Translations under genes and position numbers: made by a program
Origin: Magnolia sinica
Taxonomy: Eukaryota > Streptophyta > Magnoliopsida > Magnoliales > Magnoliaceae
Length of the DNA stretch: 64,000 nt
Direction: 5' to 3'
NCBI RefSeq assembly: GCF_029962835.1
Contig: NC_080588.1
Span: forward strand, 12,852,001 to 12,916,000
In this document: positions 33,031 through 44,257 of the stretch, piece after piece
Position numbering within the stretch: position 1 is the stretch's first letter
How the letters are laid out: every line of letters begins with the position of its first letter
Notes under the pieces: model-generated
What the model was told of the DNA's origin: nothing
Seen by the model: the letters and a program-made list of their open reading frames with translations, nothing else
Databases searched by the model: none

Positions 33031-34451
33031 ACATGATTTATGTAATGATGTTTACGTCAGGGCTATGCCTTGGAAGCAATGGTGGTTTGACGTCCACATT
33101 GCAAGTATAGTGTGGTTAAACGTCCGCATTATGACTTTCCCTAGGGCCCATTGTTAGGCCCATGCGTGTTATGTGTAGGTCGTCTAGGCCCATCTTTGTT
33201 ATGATTATCATCCATCATATTTAGCATGTTTAGTTCCATGATTCATGACCATATGCATCATACGTATGCTTGATATGAGGAATGACTGATCATCGCATAT
33301 GCCTTTGGGCAGATCGTTTAGGGGCTTCCGTACAGGGGGTGTTGCCCTACATGTGCGCACGATACGCGCAAGATTGCTGTATGACTGGATAGTGTGATTC
33401 ATGCATTCGCATTGTGTGATATGGTTACTGTACGCCCTAGCGACATCAGGGCCGTAGCCTCCACAGACGTATCGTGGTTGGCAGGATTGGATACCGGAAA
33501 TACTGTTCTACATGGGGTGCGATAGATATCCCTGGGTGAAAGTCCCTAAACCCTTATGGTACCAGGAGGTTGCTCCAACGTCTAGACCGAGTGGATGCAT
33601 GAGCGCTGAGTGCCGATTACCAGACGGTTGCGCTTTCCACTGTGTCGTGGTCGGTTGGAAGGGGGTGCGGCCTTACCCACCCGAGAGTAGGGGGCAATGC
33701 TAGGCTGAGTCTGACCAGCTCGAGGAATGGGTCCGCTATTGACGAGCCGAGCCCGATATTGGCAGGCGAATAGTGAGGTCTTTTCCACTCACCTTATTGC
33801 GCGCGATGGGGCGGCAATCTGGCTTGGAGTGTACTAGACCCCGGTGATATTCCAAATTTGAGCCGTATTGACATGTGGACTTAGATGAGGATTTGTATGC
33901 TTGACTTGCATTTCGCATTGCATGGCCTTGGTATGGCCGACATCATTCTTTGCACCGCATGGCCTTGGTACGGCTAGTGGGATTCTTAGCATTCATCAGC
34001 ATGTTCCGCATTACTCTGATACTGCATAGCTACTTTACCACCTTGAGCATACACTTTCACCACCCTCTAAGCTTTCTATAAGCTTATGCATGACCGTTGC
34101 GTGCAGGTGACGTTGGATCGCAGCAGCGCTGAGGCTTGGGCGTGTAGCTGATCTTTTAGAGTTTTTGGTCTATCATCATTGTATTTCCCTTATGCTCATT
34201 GTACTTGTAAAGTTTTTTATTATAGTGGAAATGTGATGGAGTTTTTGGTTGTTGTTTGTGGGTTATGCCTTTGGTTATGCTTATTACGAATTAAACTGAT
34301 GTTGAAAATCCTCCTTGTAGCATCCCAGGATCGGAACCTGGCGAATGGCCGCTGGGAGCCGAAAATGGGGTTCTACGGAGGCTGTCGGCGCCGGATTCGG
34401 CGATCGGGAATTTTGTGAGCCCGGTTTCCGAGTTTGGGGCGTGACACTCTT

Positions 34452-35490
34452 TGCTTTTGTAAAAAAGGTAATTCTGACTAATATAATGCATGTTCCAAAC
34501 ATAAGGAGGAACTTAGTCTCAGGAGATCTTTTAAGTAAACATGGGATAAGGGTTGTGTTTGAGTCTACTAAGCTAATCTTTTTTTTAAGAATGAGAACTT
34601 TGTGGGTAAGGGTTATACTTGTAATGGGATGATCAATCTTTCTCTAAACGAAAAGAATTCTTTTGCTTACATGGTTGAGTTTGTAAAATTGTGGCATGAT
34701 ATATTAGCACATACTGGTTATAGTACCATTAAACTCACGACTAAGAACGGCTTAATATCATACAATGATAGTGAGAACGATAAATGTGAAGTATGCATAC
34801 GTTTTAAAATAACTGAGAAATCATTCTCAAGTGTTGAAAGATCGACTTAGTGCATATTGACATATATGAGTTAAATGGCATTCTTACTCAAGGAGGTAAG
34901 AGGTACTTCATAACATTCATAGATGATTGTTCAGGATATGTCTATGTATATATGCTAAAATCTAAAAATAAGACAATTAATGCATTCAAGATCTATAAAT
35001 CCGAAGTAGAAAATCAATTAAGTAAAAAGATCAAAATGCTTCATAATGACAGAGGAGGTGAATATTTTTTTAATGAATTTTCTACCTATTATGAAGAGCA
35101 TAGCATAATACATCAGTGCACAACACCTTATACACCACAACAAAATAGTGTGGCCAAGAGAAGAAATAGGACTTAGTTAAAATAGTCAACTTAATGCTAA
35201 TACAAGCAAAATTGTTATTAAACATACGAGGAGAAACGTTGTTAGTTACGTGCCATGTTCTGAATAGAATCTCGTTTAAGAAAACCAAGACCTCTCTGTA
35301 TGAAATATGGAAAGGAAAGAAACCTAAAATAGGGAGTCTTAGAGTGTGGAGGAGTCTCGCATTTTACAAAACTCTTAAACCCAAAAGAACTAAGTTAGGA
35401 CCAAGAGCTATCAAGTGTGTCTTTGTAGGATATGCACAAAATAGTAAAGCCTATAGACTTTTGCACTTAGATTTCAATATAATCATATAA
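34452..35490 (+). pseudogene. Decayed copia protease end, GAG-pre-integrase and integrase
   Basis: Resumes the old copia pol after the solo LTR. TNIMHVPNIRRNLVSGDLL (about 34475-34535) is the end of the protease region. LWHDILAHTG and CEVCIRFK (about 34690-34805) are the His/Cys zinc-binding region. HIDIYELNG...GGKRYFITFIDD (about 34853) and LHNDRGGEYF (about 35040) are the integrase core, with TPQQNSVAKRRNR (about 35130) replacing the catalytic Glu region. The segment ends near VFVGYAQNSKAYR (about 35420-35460). Several stops and frame changes make it non-functional. Confidence 0.85.
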
Positions 35491-35840
35491 TCTATAAATG
35501 TAGAGTTTTTTTAGGACTCTTTATTCATGGAGAAAAAGAATACCGAGATTCAATCTCCTAATAATATTATAGAAGGGACACAATAAGAAGTTGAAACTCT
35601 AAGTGAATCTCGTAAGAGTTATAGAGCAAGATTATAAAAGAGTCTTGATCTTGATCAAATAGACTCTCAACGTCTCTCTTTTTATCTTGTAGAGGGTGAT
35701 AGAGAGAAGGTAATTACGAAAATACATATGGTTTTAACTATAGAAGATTAACCCAAAACCTTTAATGAAAATATGCCTTCAAGAGACTCCATTTTTTGGA
35801 AAGAGACCATTAATGATTAAATGGATTTCATTATATCAAA

Positions 35841-37388
35841 TGTTCACAACTACAAGTATAGGGTCACGATGTAGTAATAATCTCGATAAGATCGAGGTCA
35901 AATCCACATGGACTAAATCTTGTACGTTTTTTTGAAATAACTAGAACTAAAACTAGAAGAAGATCTAAATTAGAAATCTGGAATAAATGAAGTAATTGTG
36001 AATTATTTAATTAAAACTTCTGAATTTAAAGGTGGGAACTAAGGTTCCAAGGATTCACTTTGCAGCTATCAAGATGTTTCCTTATTTAATTCAAGGAACA
36101 TAATTGGAATTGGAGTCCTATCCTATCCAATTGGAAGATATATTAATAAAATTAAATCTGAACTTTCATTAACGTAATTCTCAATTAAGGAGAATTACGA
36201 AGGTTGGAAGGGATTCCATCACCAAACCATGCCTAAGTAATAATGGCTAACAACAAGATTTACTAGTCCCATAATTTCAAAACAAGAAAAGAAGATACTC
36301 TAAGTTGTTGTAGATCTATTGTAATTTGAGTCACAACAAACCATTAAAAACTAAATGTATTTCTTACATATCAAATTAGAATCAAAGAAGTTTTACAAGA
36401 ACAAGAATCAAACAAGAAAAACATCCCAAAAATGCAATAAGCTTCACCTCTTAGCCCTAGCTAAGAGGTTTAGCCAAACATAAACATGATTGGAATTAAA
36501 ACCTTAAAAGAAAGCATTAAAAACTAGGAAGAAGGGAAGAAGAAACTTTTGGATGACGGTTCTAACCCTTTGCTCTGCTCTTCAAAATCCTAAATATCTC
36601 AAAAAGTTCGTAGAAAACCCATATTTATAGTCTAGTTCGCGTAAGATCGCAAAACCGCCTTAATTTACGCAGTATGTGTAACTCTGTGTAACGCGTTCGA
36701 TGACATCAAATAGACTTCGATGTCATTGAACATAAGTCAAATTCTGGAAGCGGCACCTTTACGCACTGTATAACTTTTCCGTGCTACATAACTTTTCTTG
36801 TCATCGAGCACACCTTCGATGATATCGAAGTCCTATTCGATGACATCGAAGGATCTTCAAGTAATTGAAAAAGTACCCAAAATAGTCCAGTGAGTTGCTT
36901 CAAATTCTTCAATAAATTCGATGCCATCGAACAGACTTCGATGTCATCGATCATCTTCTTTGAGTCATCAAACATGACTTCGATTCGTCGAGAATTGCAT
37001 CCAATATGTCTAGCAACTAACTTGATTTTCATGTAAAAATTCGATGTCATCGAGCTGTATTCGATGTCATCGAATAGTGGTTGATGACACGAATAATGAA
37101 GTGAATTTCAGCACTTTATTCTTCCGACTTCCTTCCTTCTCCACTTGGTTTTCTTAGATTTTGGGGTCTTGACATCTTGAATCTTGGTCTTCAAAGATTC
37201 ATTCTTTGCTTTGGTAATTTTTTAGCATCAAATCCATGCTTTTAGCATTCTTTTCAATCCAAGTTCTCAAACTTGCCTTGCAACGCAAACATGTATAAAA
37301 TATACCATTAAGCCTTATCATGTTCATAAAACTAAGATATAAATGGGGTAAAATATGCAATATTTGAGTCTCAACATCAAACCAAACA
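35841..37388 (-). mobile_element. 1.55-kb insertion, LTR-like, with palindrome array
   Basis: It interrupts the copia pol exactly between integrase and RT (coding resumes with GAACTGGTGGAT at 37392). The ends are TGTTCACAAC and ...ACCAAACA, so TGTT/AACA at the termini fits an LTR. The target duplication is unclear (CAAAT on the left, CAAAC on the right). On the minus strand a TATA box (CTATAAATATGGG, about 36630) suggests LTR polarity, so the strand is inferred. No ORF of note. Probably a solo LTR or a small non-autonomous LTR element. Confidence 0.6.
36690..37080. repeat. Array of TTCGATGNCATCGAA palindromes
   Basis: About nine to ten perfect or near-perfect copies of a 15-bp palindrome, TTCGATG(A/T/C)CATCGAA, often in pairs about 20-25 bp apart. 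Examples are at about 36697, 36717, 36805, 36835, 36917, 36938, 37040 and 37060. Confidence 0.85.
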
Positions 37389-38750
37389 TAGGAACTGGTG
37401 GATCTACCTCCAGGTTCCAAGCCTATAAGGTGTAAGTGGGTATTTAAGAAAAAATATCACATTAATAGTACAATATAAACCTTTAAGGCAATGTTAGTTG
37501 TTAAGGGTTTTCGACAGAAAGAATGAGTTAATTATTTTGGCACATATTCACTAGTGGTTATAATAACATCAATTAGGATTTTATTTACTCTAACATTCAT
37601 ACATCATCTCCATATCCATCAAATGAACATGAAGACAATATTCCTGAATGGTGACCTCGATGAGGAGATATATATAGAGCAACTAGTAAAGTTTGTTCTA
37701 CTAGGCAATGAAAGAAAAGTATGTAGACTTGTTAAATCTTTATATAGATTAAAACAAGCACCAAAACAGTGTCATGATAAATTTGATTCTAAAGTTCTGT
37801 CTTATAGTTTTGTATATAACATTGTTGATAAATGCATATACTCAAAAGTTTGTAATGATTAGATTGTAATCATAGTTTATATGTATATGATATGTTAATA
37901 ATCAACAACAAAATGGAAGGTGTAATTAAAACAAAGAGGTTTCTCTCCGTTTTCAAAATAAAGGATATTGGACAAGTGGATAATATATTAGGTATCAAAA
38001 TTAAAAAGCATAGTGGGGGTTGTGCATTGTGCTAGTCTCATTATATTGAGGAGATATTAAACAAGTTTAACTACTTGAAAATCAAAGAGGTAAAAACCTC
38101 ATTTGATCTAAGTAGTAAATTGAAGGAAAATAATGGAAGAGCAGTTGTATAAGTAGAGTATGATAGTGTTATAACCAGTCTTATGTATGTTATGCAATGC
38201 ACAAGTCCGGATATAGCATACGATGTGAGTAAACTAAGTAAGTTTATTAGTAATCGAAATGTAGAACACTGGAAAGATATAAGTAGAGTTTTAGGTTATC
38301 TAAAAAAAATCAAAGAACTAAGGCTATTTTACTCAGAATTTTCAGCCATGTTGGAAGGATATACAGATGTAAGTTGGATATCGAGTGCTGGGGACAACAT
38401 GTCCACAACAGGGTAGATATTCACGTTAGGAGGTGCAGCTGTATCATGGGGATCTAAGAAACAAACTTGCATAACGCACTCAACAATGGAATCTGAGTTC
38501 ATAGCATGGGCTGTAACAGGCAAAGAGATTGAGTGGTTGAGGGATCTTCTATTAGAAATCTTGTTCTATGCAAGTCTATACCGACTATTCCACTTCATTG
38601 CGATATCATTTGTGAAGTCAAGTAATAACTTGGTTGATCCCTTTACTAAACCTATAACAAGAGAGGTAGTAAGGGCAACATCTAGAGGGATGGGGTTAAA
38701 ACTCTATAATCAAAGTTCCACCAGTGATAGAAACCCAATCCAAAGTTAGA
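37389..38750 (+). pseudogene. Decayed copia reverse transcriptase and RNase H
   Basis: RT words run from about 37392 (ELVDLPPGSKP-type region). MNMKTIFLNGDLDEEIYIEQ follows at 37623, matching the copia D-V-K-T-AFLNG box with the catalytic Asp replaced. VCRLVKSLYRLKQAPKQ is at about 37722. RNase H words are MQCTSPDIAYDVSKLSKF (38189), [19 protein letters not shown] (38446-38500) and the tail [11 protein letters not shown]. Several stops and at least two frame changes. The YxDD region (about 37870) is not intact. Confidence 0.85.
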
Positions 38751-39283
38751 AAATCTATAAAGATTGAGTTTAATGGGTAATAACAAATCACTGATATGTG
38801 AAAAGTTTCAGCACTAACTATAAAAGTAACCTCATCCAAAATGAAAAGTGTTGGCCGTTACAACGAGATAGCTGAGTCTTGGAACTCTTAATGAAATCTA
38901 GTCAAATAGGACAAATGTTTTAAGTAAAGAAAACACTAGAAGGATTTCATCTATGTGAACGTAGAAGTGATGCAGCTTCTCATGAGAGTTAGAGTTCTCT
39001 CGGGATCATTCATAAAATAGGATAAGCACATGACCATTAAAAGTGTTAAACGAGTAATGTAAAGGAACTCACTAATACAGAAGCTATTATGTGTGTGGTA
39101 TTTTTGGTTATGTCATATATGAATAATTGATTCAAAGCTGCAGCAACCAGGAATTTCGACAAAACTTTAAAATACTTACACTAATGAAATATTCAAATCA
39201 TGAGATATCTTTCTTTATACATAATAGTTGTTCTTTTTTCTGACAAAGGTTTTATTATTGTTTTTTAAAAAACCAGTGGGGGT

Positions 39284-40260
39284 TACTGAAATTTAGTTTT
39301 TGAAAAAAAAATCAGAATTTTCATTTTTTTGCCAAAACGATTTTGAAAATTTTCAAATGAAAAGTGCGGTTTGTTCTTTTGTCCCACATTGGAAATGAGT
39401 AAAGAAATCTTATGGTTTATATGTGGAGGTGTGTGTAGTATTCTTACTTGGAGTTTTGGAGGTTGAGATGCTCAGGTTGCGTACGCTTGAGCACAGGCGT
39501 GGGCAGTGTGCAATAGTGGGCAATGTGACTATAGTGACTAGAGTGGTCGCTCCCTTGTGACCTTACGTGAACCGTCGCGAGACTGTGCGATCATGGTGCG
39601 AGTGGTCTGATATGATCTTGGGTGTGCATGGTCTGATATGAGCCTAGGTTTTATAGGCTACAGAGAATGGTCAGATTATTAATCCGAAACGGTCAGCCAT
39701 TTTAAGAACAACTAGCAGCCTTAAAAGGCACAACGGTCTGAAAACGGACGGGCTATGTTGATCCAACAGTCATATCTTTTGATCCGACGACTAGAAATGA
39801 TCCAAATTAATGATCAACTATCACAAACAACTTTCAAAAATTTTAAACCATTGATCGCCACCTAGAAATGGTCCACTCCCTTGGTGCCTATATAAACTTG
39901 ACCATTCCAGTCCAAAATTCACAACCTCCAACAAATTCATTCCAAAACCATCAGATCTCATAGATATCAATCTCATCCCAAGAATATTGCAAATAGGTCC
40001 ACTAATAGAGTCTGCCAGAAGATCAGCTGCGTTGAAAAGTTCCTAAGTGGATCCTTCGTGATTGTTTCACGTAGGATCCAGATAGGCTTGTCTTATCGTG
40101 GAAGTAATTCGTATGTAACCCATCAACAATTAATAAGGGGGTGAATCTCGCTTTAAGGACAGCGTAATTTTTTTTTTATGTGATTTAGCTTGGTGAAACA
40201 AAGAAAATAATTTTACTTTTATTTTTTTAATTTTTGATATTTCCAACATATTTCACAACA
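39284..40260 (+). repeat. 3' LTR of the old copia element
   Basis: 977 bp, aligned to 24003-24866 plus 29108-29252 with many substitutions and small indels, indicating age. It is preceded by a polypurine-like CAGTGGGGGT (39274-39283). The outer flank GCTCT (40261-40265) matches 23998-24002. Confidence 0.9.
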
Positions 40261-40537
40261 GCTCTTAGTAATAGTGAAGCAAGAGGAGGCCTAGGTTGTA
40301 AATGATGCTTGATACGAAGACATTCTCAAATTGTACACAGTCAACTAAAATGGCCAAACACACTGTCACTGATTAGTAGTTCCAAGATCATACATAGCAC
40401 CTGATCCATGGAATGCTCGAGGGAATGTTCTAGAAGTGATGGCGGAAAATGAAGACCCTTAGGGGGTGAAAATCAGAGAGATTCGGGACTAACTCGATAA
40501 CATTCAGTAAGCTTACCGAGTAAAGGTCACAGTATCC

Positions 40538-40970
40538 ATGGACGCCCTCCTCAAGCAGATTGGTCTATCCTTTACAGACGACATTATGCAAGCTCAGCTG
40601 CCACTTAGGTTTCGAATGCCCCATATATCATCCAACTCAGGTTCAGGCGACCCAGCCGAGCACCTGGAATCATTCAGACAATGGATGGAGCTTCACGGTG
40701 CTTCCAGACCCATGATGTGTAGGGTGTTCTCCTCGACACTCACCAAGGGATCTCGAAAGTGGTATAAAAACCTAAAGTCGAAATCCATTAGCTCATTTGC
40801 CCAGCTCAGTAGGGCCTTTGCCACCCAATTTGTCAAAGGAAAAGAGATACGGAAGCTAGTGACTAACCTCCTTATGATAAGCTAGAGGGATGACGAGTCG
40901 TTGAAAGACTACAATGTTCGGTTCAACACTGAGGCCATTCAGGTTGACAGTTATTCAGATTAGGATCGCC
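40538..40970 (+). pseudogene. Gag fragment of a Ty3/gypsy Tat-like element
   Basis: Reads as the conserved retrotransposon gag domain: LPLRFRMPHISSNSGSGDP, HLESFRQWMELHGAS, KGSRKWYKNLKSKSISSF, then a TAG (40883-40885) and, in the same frame, RDDESLKDYNVRFNTEAIQVD. The pattern (FRMP, W(Y/F)..L...SI.SF..L...F) is that of Tat/Athila-type gag. No protease or pol follows, so it is a truncated remnant. Upstream 40290-40530 may be more of the same gag, badly decayed. Confidence 0.75.
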
Positions 40971-41099
40971 ATCATATCTACATCAGTAATCATACCTTTT
41001 CGACTTCCTCTCCAACTGTCGACCTTTCGCCTCCCGCCTCTGCCAACGAATGACAAATCTGGGCACAGTTTAAATTTTGAAAAGAATGGGTTATTCAAA

Positions 41100-42616
41100 A
41101 TTTGAATTTGAATTCTCATGCTTTTAGACCAGTTTGAGATCTCACTTCTGGGGCTCGTACAAGATGAGATCAAAAGTGAAGGGAAATTGTTATAGGGAGA
41201 ACCGAAGTCCCTCACATGTGAAGAACAACCATCTAACTACAAGCGATGTGCCTCTGAGCTGGGGTAACCAAAGGTCTAGGCAGAAGGGCTATCGATGGGT
41301 CGTCGAGCCAAGCTGTTAGAGCACCGGGCTCGGAGATATGATGAGTAGTTCCTCTGATGCGGAGACGAGCCCTCAAGCTAAGCTATCCAAGGACAGAGCT
41401 CGGTGGGAGAGGACTCACTTCACCTGGAATGTCTGCAACATGGGTAACAGGCCCATAAGGGAAGAAGCTTGAGCAAACCACGAAGAAAGGAGCTTAACCG
41501 ACGAGTTCCCTAGCATCCCAAGCTTATCAGGCCGACCACCACTAGAGCGGTACACGTAACTCAGAGGGGATTATGTCCTAAACCCGGAAGAAAAGGGCCT
41601 AGCCTGATCTTGTTTTAAGATTATGCCAATCGAGGTGGGCTCGACGACATCTTCCAAGGTAGTTTCCCATTAGAATAGAAACTCTCCAGCGTATCCCATT
41701 AATAGACGAATGTTTCAGAACCACCCAAGAACCCTATATATACGACTACTCTAAACGAGAGAGGTAGTGCAAAAACCCTAACTTCACCTTTAATCAGAAT
41801 CTATTAGCCTAACTTAGGCATCGGAGGGTCCATAGACAGCCACCGACACCTCTCGTTGTCCACATCTCCCTTGTCTTATGCAAATCAATCGGAGGTTGAT
41901 TACATTTGTTGGTCAAAATTCGATGACAACAAATTAATACAATTGCCTCTTTAAGAAAATGCGATTTGTGAGAGACTTCATCATATAAAAAGACTTCAAT
42001 TTCTTCCATAAACCGGTAGTCAATTCTTCTCTGATTACATTGAATAAGACTTCATCCGTTAAGCATAATTAGATTATAGACAATGCCTTTAGATGCATCT
42101 CTTCCCACACATCAACCGACATGGATTTTGGCCTTTTTTTCAATTCTAAGCAACGCATTGTGTTGTCCTTATTGAATAAATAAATCATGGACCATGATCT
42201 TCCAAAGTTTGAAGTTCCTTTTTCCATTAAACTTCTCCACCTCAAAACAACCACTCGCCATTTTCCTTAAATTGTACAAACAACCCAAGCTCTTCTACAA
42301 CTTGTTGCGACTAAGACCACTGCTTACCGACCACCGAAACTGAAGTATCACATTCTAAAATTGGCTTCGACGACTCGCAAAATAACCCAAGAACTATTTG
42401 TCCACAATATTGAAGAAAATGCAAAACACAACAACATAAGCCACAACACAAGATATTTAAATGTTTCACCACTTCGACTCCTCCATGCGCAGTCCAGTAA
42501 GGAAATAATTAACTATAGCAAAAAGAGATTACAAGGAACAAGGAATGGAGTACATTTCCCAATGATTCTATAAAACTCTTTGAACCCAATCTCAGAGAAA
42601 GAGAGATACCTCCACC
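41100..42616. other. Probable LTR-like remnant, then unassigned sequence
   Basis: 41100-41900 has the look of a Tat-type LTR: mixed composition, CCTATATATACGACT (about 41731) as a TATA box, and a following AACTTAGGCATCGGAGGG word. Ends and duplication were not found. 41900-42616 shows nothing I recognise. ATTGC at 42617-42621 is the left target duplication of the next element. Confidence 0.35.
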
Positions 42617-44257
42617 ATTGCTGTTATGCCCCAAACTTGGAAACCGGGCTCACAAAATTTTTGATCACCGAATCCGATGCCGACAACCTCCGTAGTACCC
42701 CCTTCTCGGCTTTCGGCACACATATACTAGGTTCCGATCCTGAGATCCTATAAGGAGGATTTTGAATATGAATTTGATTCGTTATAAGTATAACTATAAG
42801 CATAACCCACGAACAATAACGAGAATACCATCACAAAAATTCACTATAATCAAAACTTGAGTACAATGCGCATAAAGGGAAATACAATGATAATAATGAC
42901 AAAACTCTAAAAGCTCTACGGCACGCTCCTGCTCCTGCTCAGTTATGGCCTAGCGTCACCTGCACGCAATGGTCCTGTATAAGCTTATTGAAAGCTTAGA
43001 GGGTGGTGAAAGTGTGTGCGCACGGTAGAAATGCAAATATGCAATATAAGAGTAATGCGAAAATGCTGGTAAGTCCATAAATGTCATCAGTTGTACCAAG
43101 GCTATGCGATGCAAGGCATAAATGCTATCGGCCATACCAAGATCATGTGATGTGAGGCATGAATGCTATCGGCTATACCAAGGCTATGCGATGCAAGGCC
43201 CACGGGGCCAATGTCATATGCGAGGTGCAACTCAAGCATACCAAATCTCATCTAAATCCTCATATCAATACAATTTATCTCTAGAATATATATATCACCG
43301 GGGTCTAGTACACTATACACCATATCGCCGCCTACTGGACGTGTAACCATGCAAGTGGAAGATACCTTACTATCCGCCTACCAATATCAACCCTGCACGT
43401 CGATAGCGGACCCATTTATGAGCTGGTCAAACTTAGCCTAGTTATGCCCCCTACCCTCGGGCGAATAAGGCCACACCCCTTTCCAACCGACCACGACACA
43501 GTGAGAGATGCGGCTTACTGGTATACGACCCTCGTGCACTCATGTATCCACTCGGTCTTGACGTTGGAGTCATCCTCTGGTACCATCAAGTTTAAGAATT
43601 TTCACCCATGGACATCTATGGCGCCTCGATGCTAGTAACAATATTTTCGGTGTCCAACTTGCCATCCACGATATGCTTGTGAAGGCTATGGCCCTGATGT
43701 CACTAGGGCATACAGAAATCATATCACACAAATGTGAAATACATGAATCATACTATCCAGTCATGCAGCAATCCTGCACGTACCGCGTGCTCATGTGGGC
43801 AACTCCTATCAGGGAGTCCTATAATAATCGGCCCAATGACATGTGCTATGATCAATTAATCCTCATATCAAGCATACATATGATGCGCATGGGCATAGAT
43901 TATGAAGCTATACTAAGCATGTTATATGATGATGATGTACTCTCCTCATATCAAGAATGGGTCTAGACGGCCTACTCATATCAAGAATGGGCCTAATGAT
44001 CATGGGGGCCCAACAGTTTAGGTTTAGCCTAATAAGATGAGGTGGTTTATGCTAATATCAATGGGGGCCCAAAGGTCTGGGCTAGCCCATTAGGGGAAAA
44101 TGAGAATGGGCCTAATGATGGGCTTAGGGAGAGTTACAATGCGGACATTTAACCATCATTACTCTTACAATGTGGACATTATACCATCATTGCTCCCAAG
44201 GCATGGCCTATTTAGATCCAACTAGGAAGATGAATGGGCATTATCATTACATATATC

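Larger units (their letters stand above)
30338..34446 (-). mobile_element. Solo LTR (copy B), same ~4-kb family, minus strand
   Basis: 4109 bp. Read on the minus strand it starts TGTCACGCCCCAAACTCGG (34446 downward) and ends GATACGGGGCTCACA (30338). Flanks CTCTT at 30333-30337 and 34447-34451. It carries the same internal landmarks as copy A in reverse, including the minisatellite. It interrupts the old copia element between protease and integrase. Confidence 0.88.
24003..40260 (+). mobile_element. Old Ty1/copia element with three nested insertions
   Basis: The LTR pair starts TGTTGAAATTTGG (24003) and TACTGAAATTTAG (39284), and both copies end TTTCACAACA (29252, 40260). Outer flanks are GCTCT at 23998-24002 and 40261-40265. 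The internal order of gag, protease, integrase, RT, RNase H is copia order. It is nested with a solo LTR in its 5' LTR (24867-29102), a solo LTR on the other strand between protease and integrase (30338-34446), and a 1.55-kb insertion between integrase and RT (35841-37388). Removing these and their duplications leaves about 6.3 kb. All coding parts carry stops and frameshifts. Confidence 0.9.
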
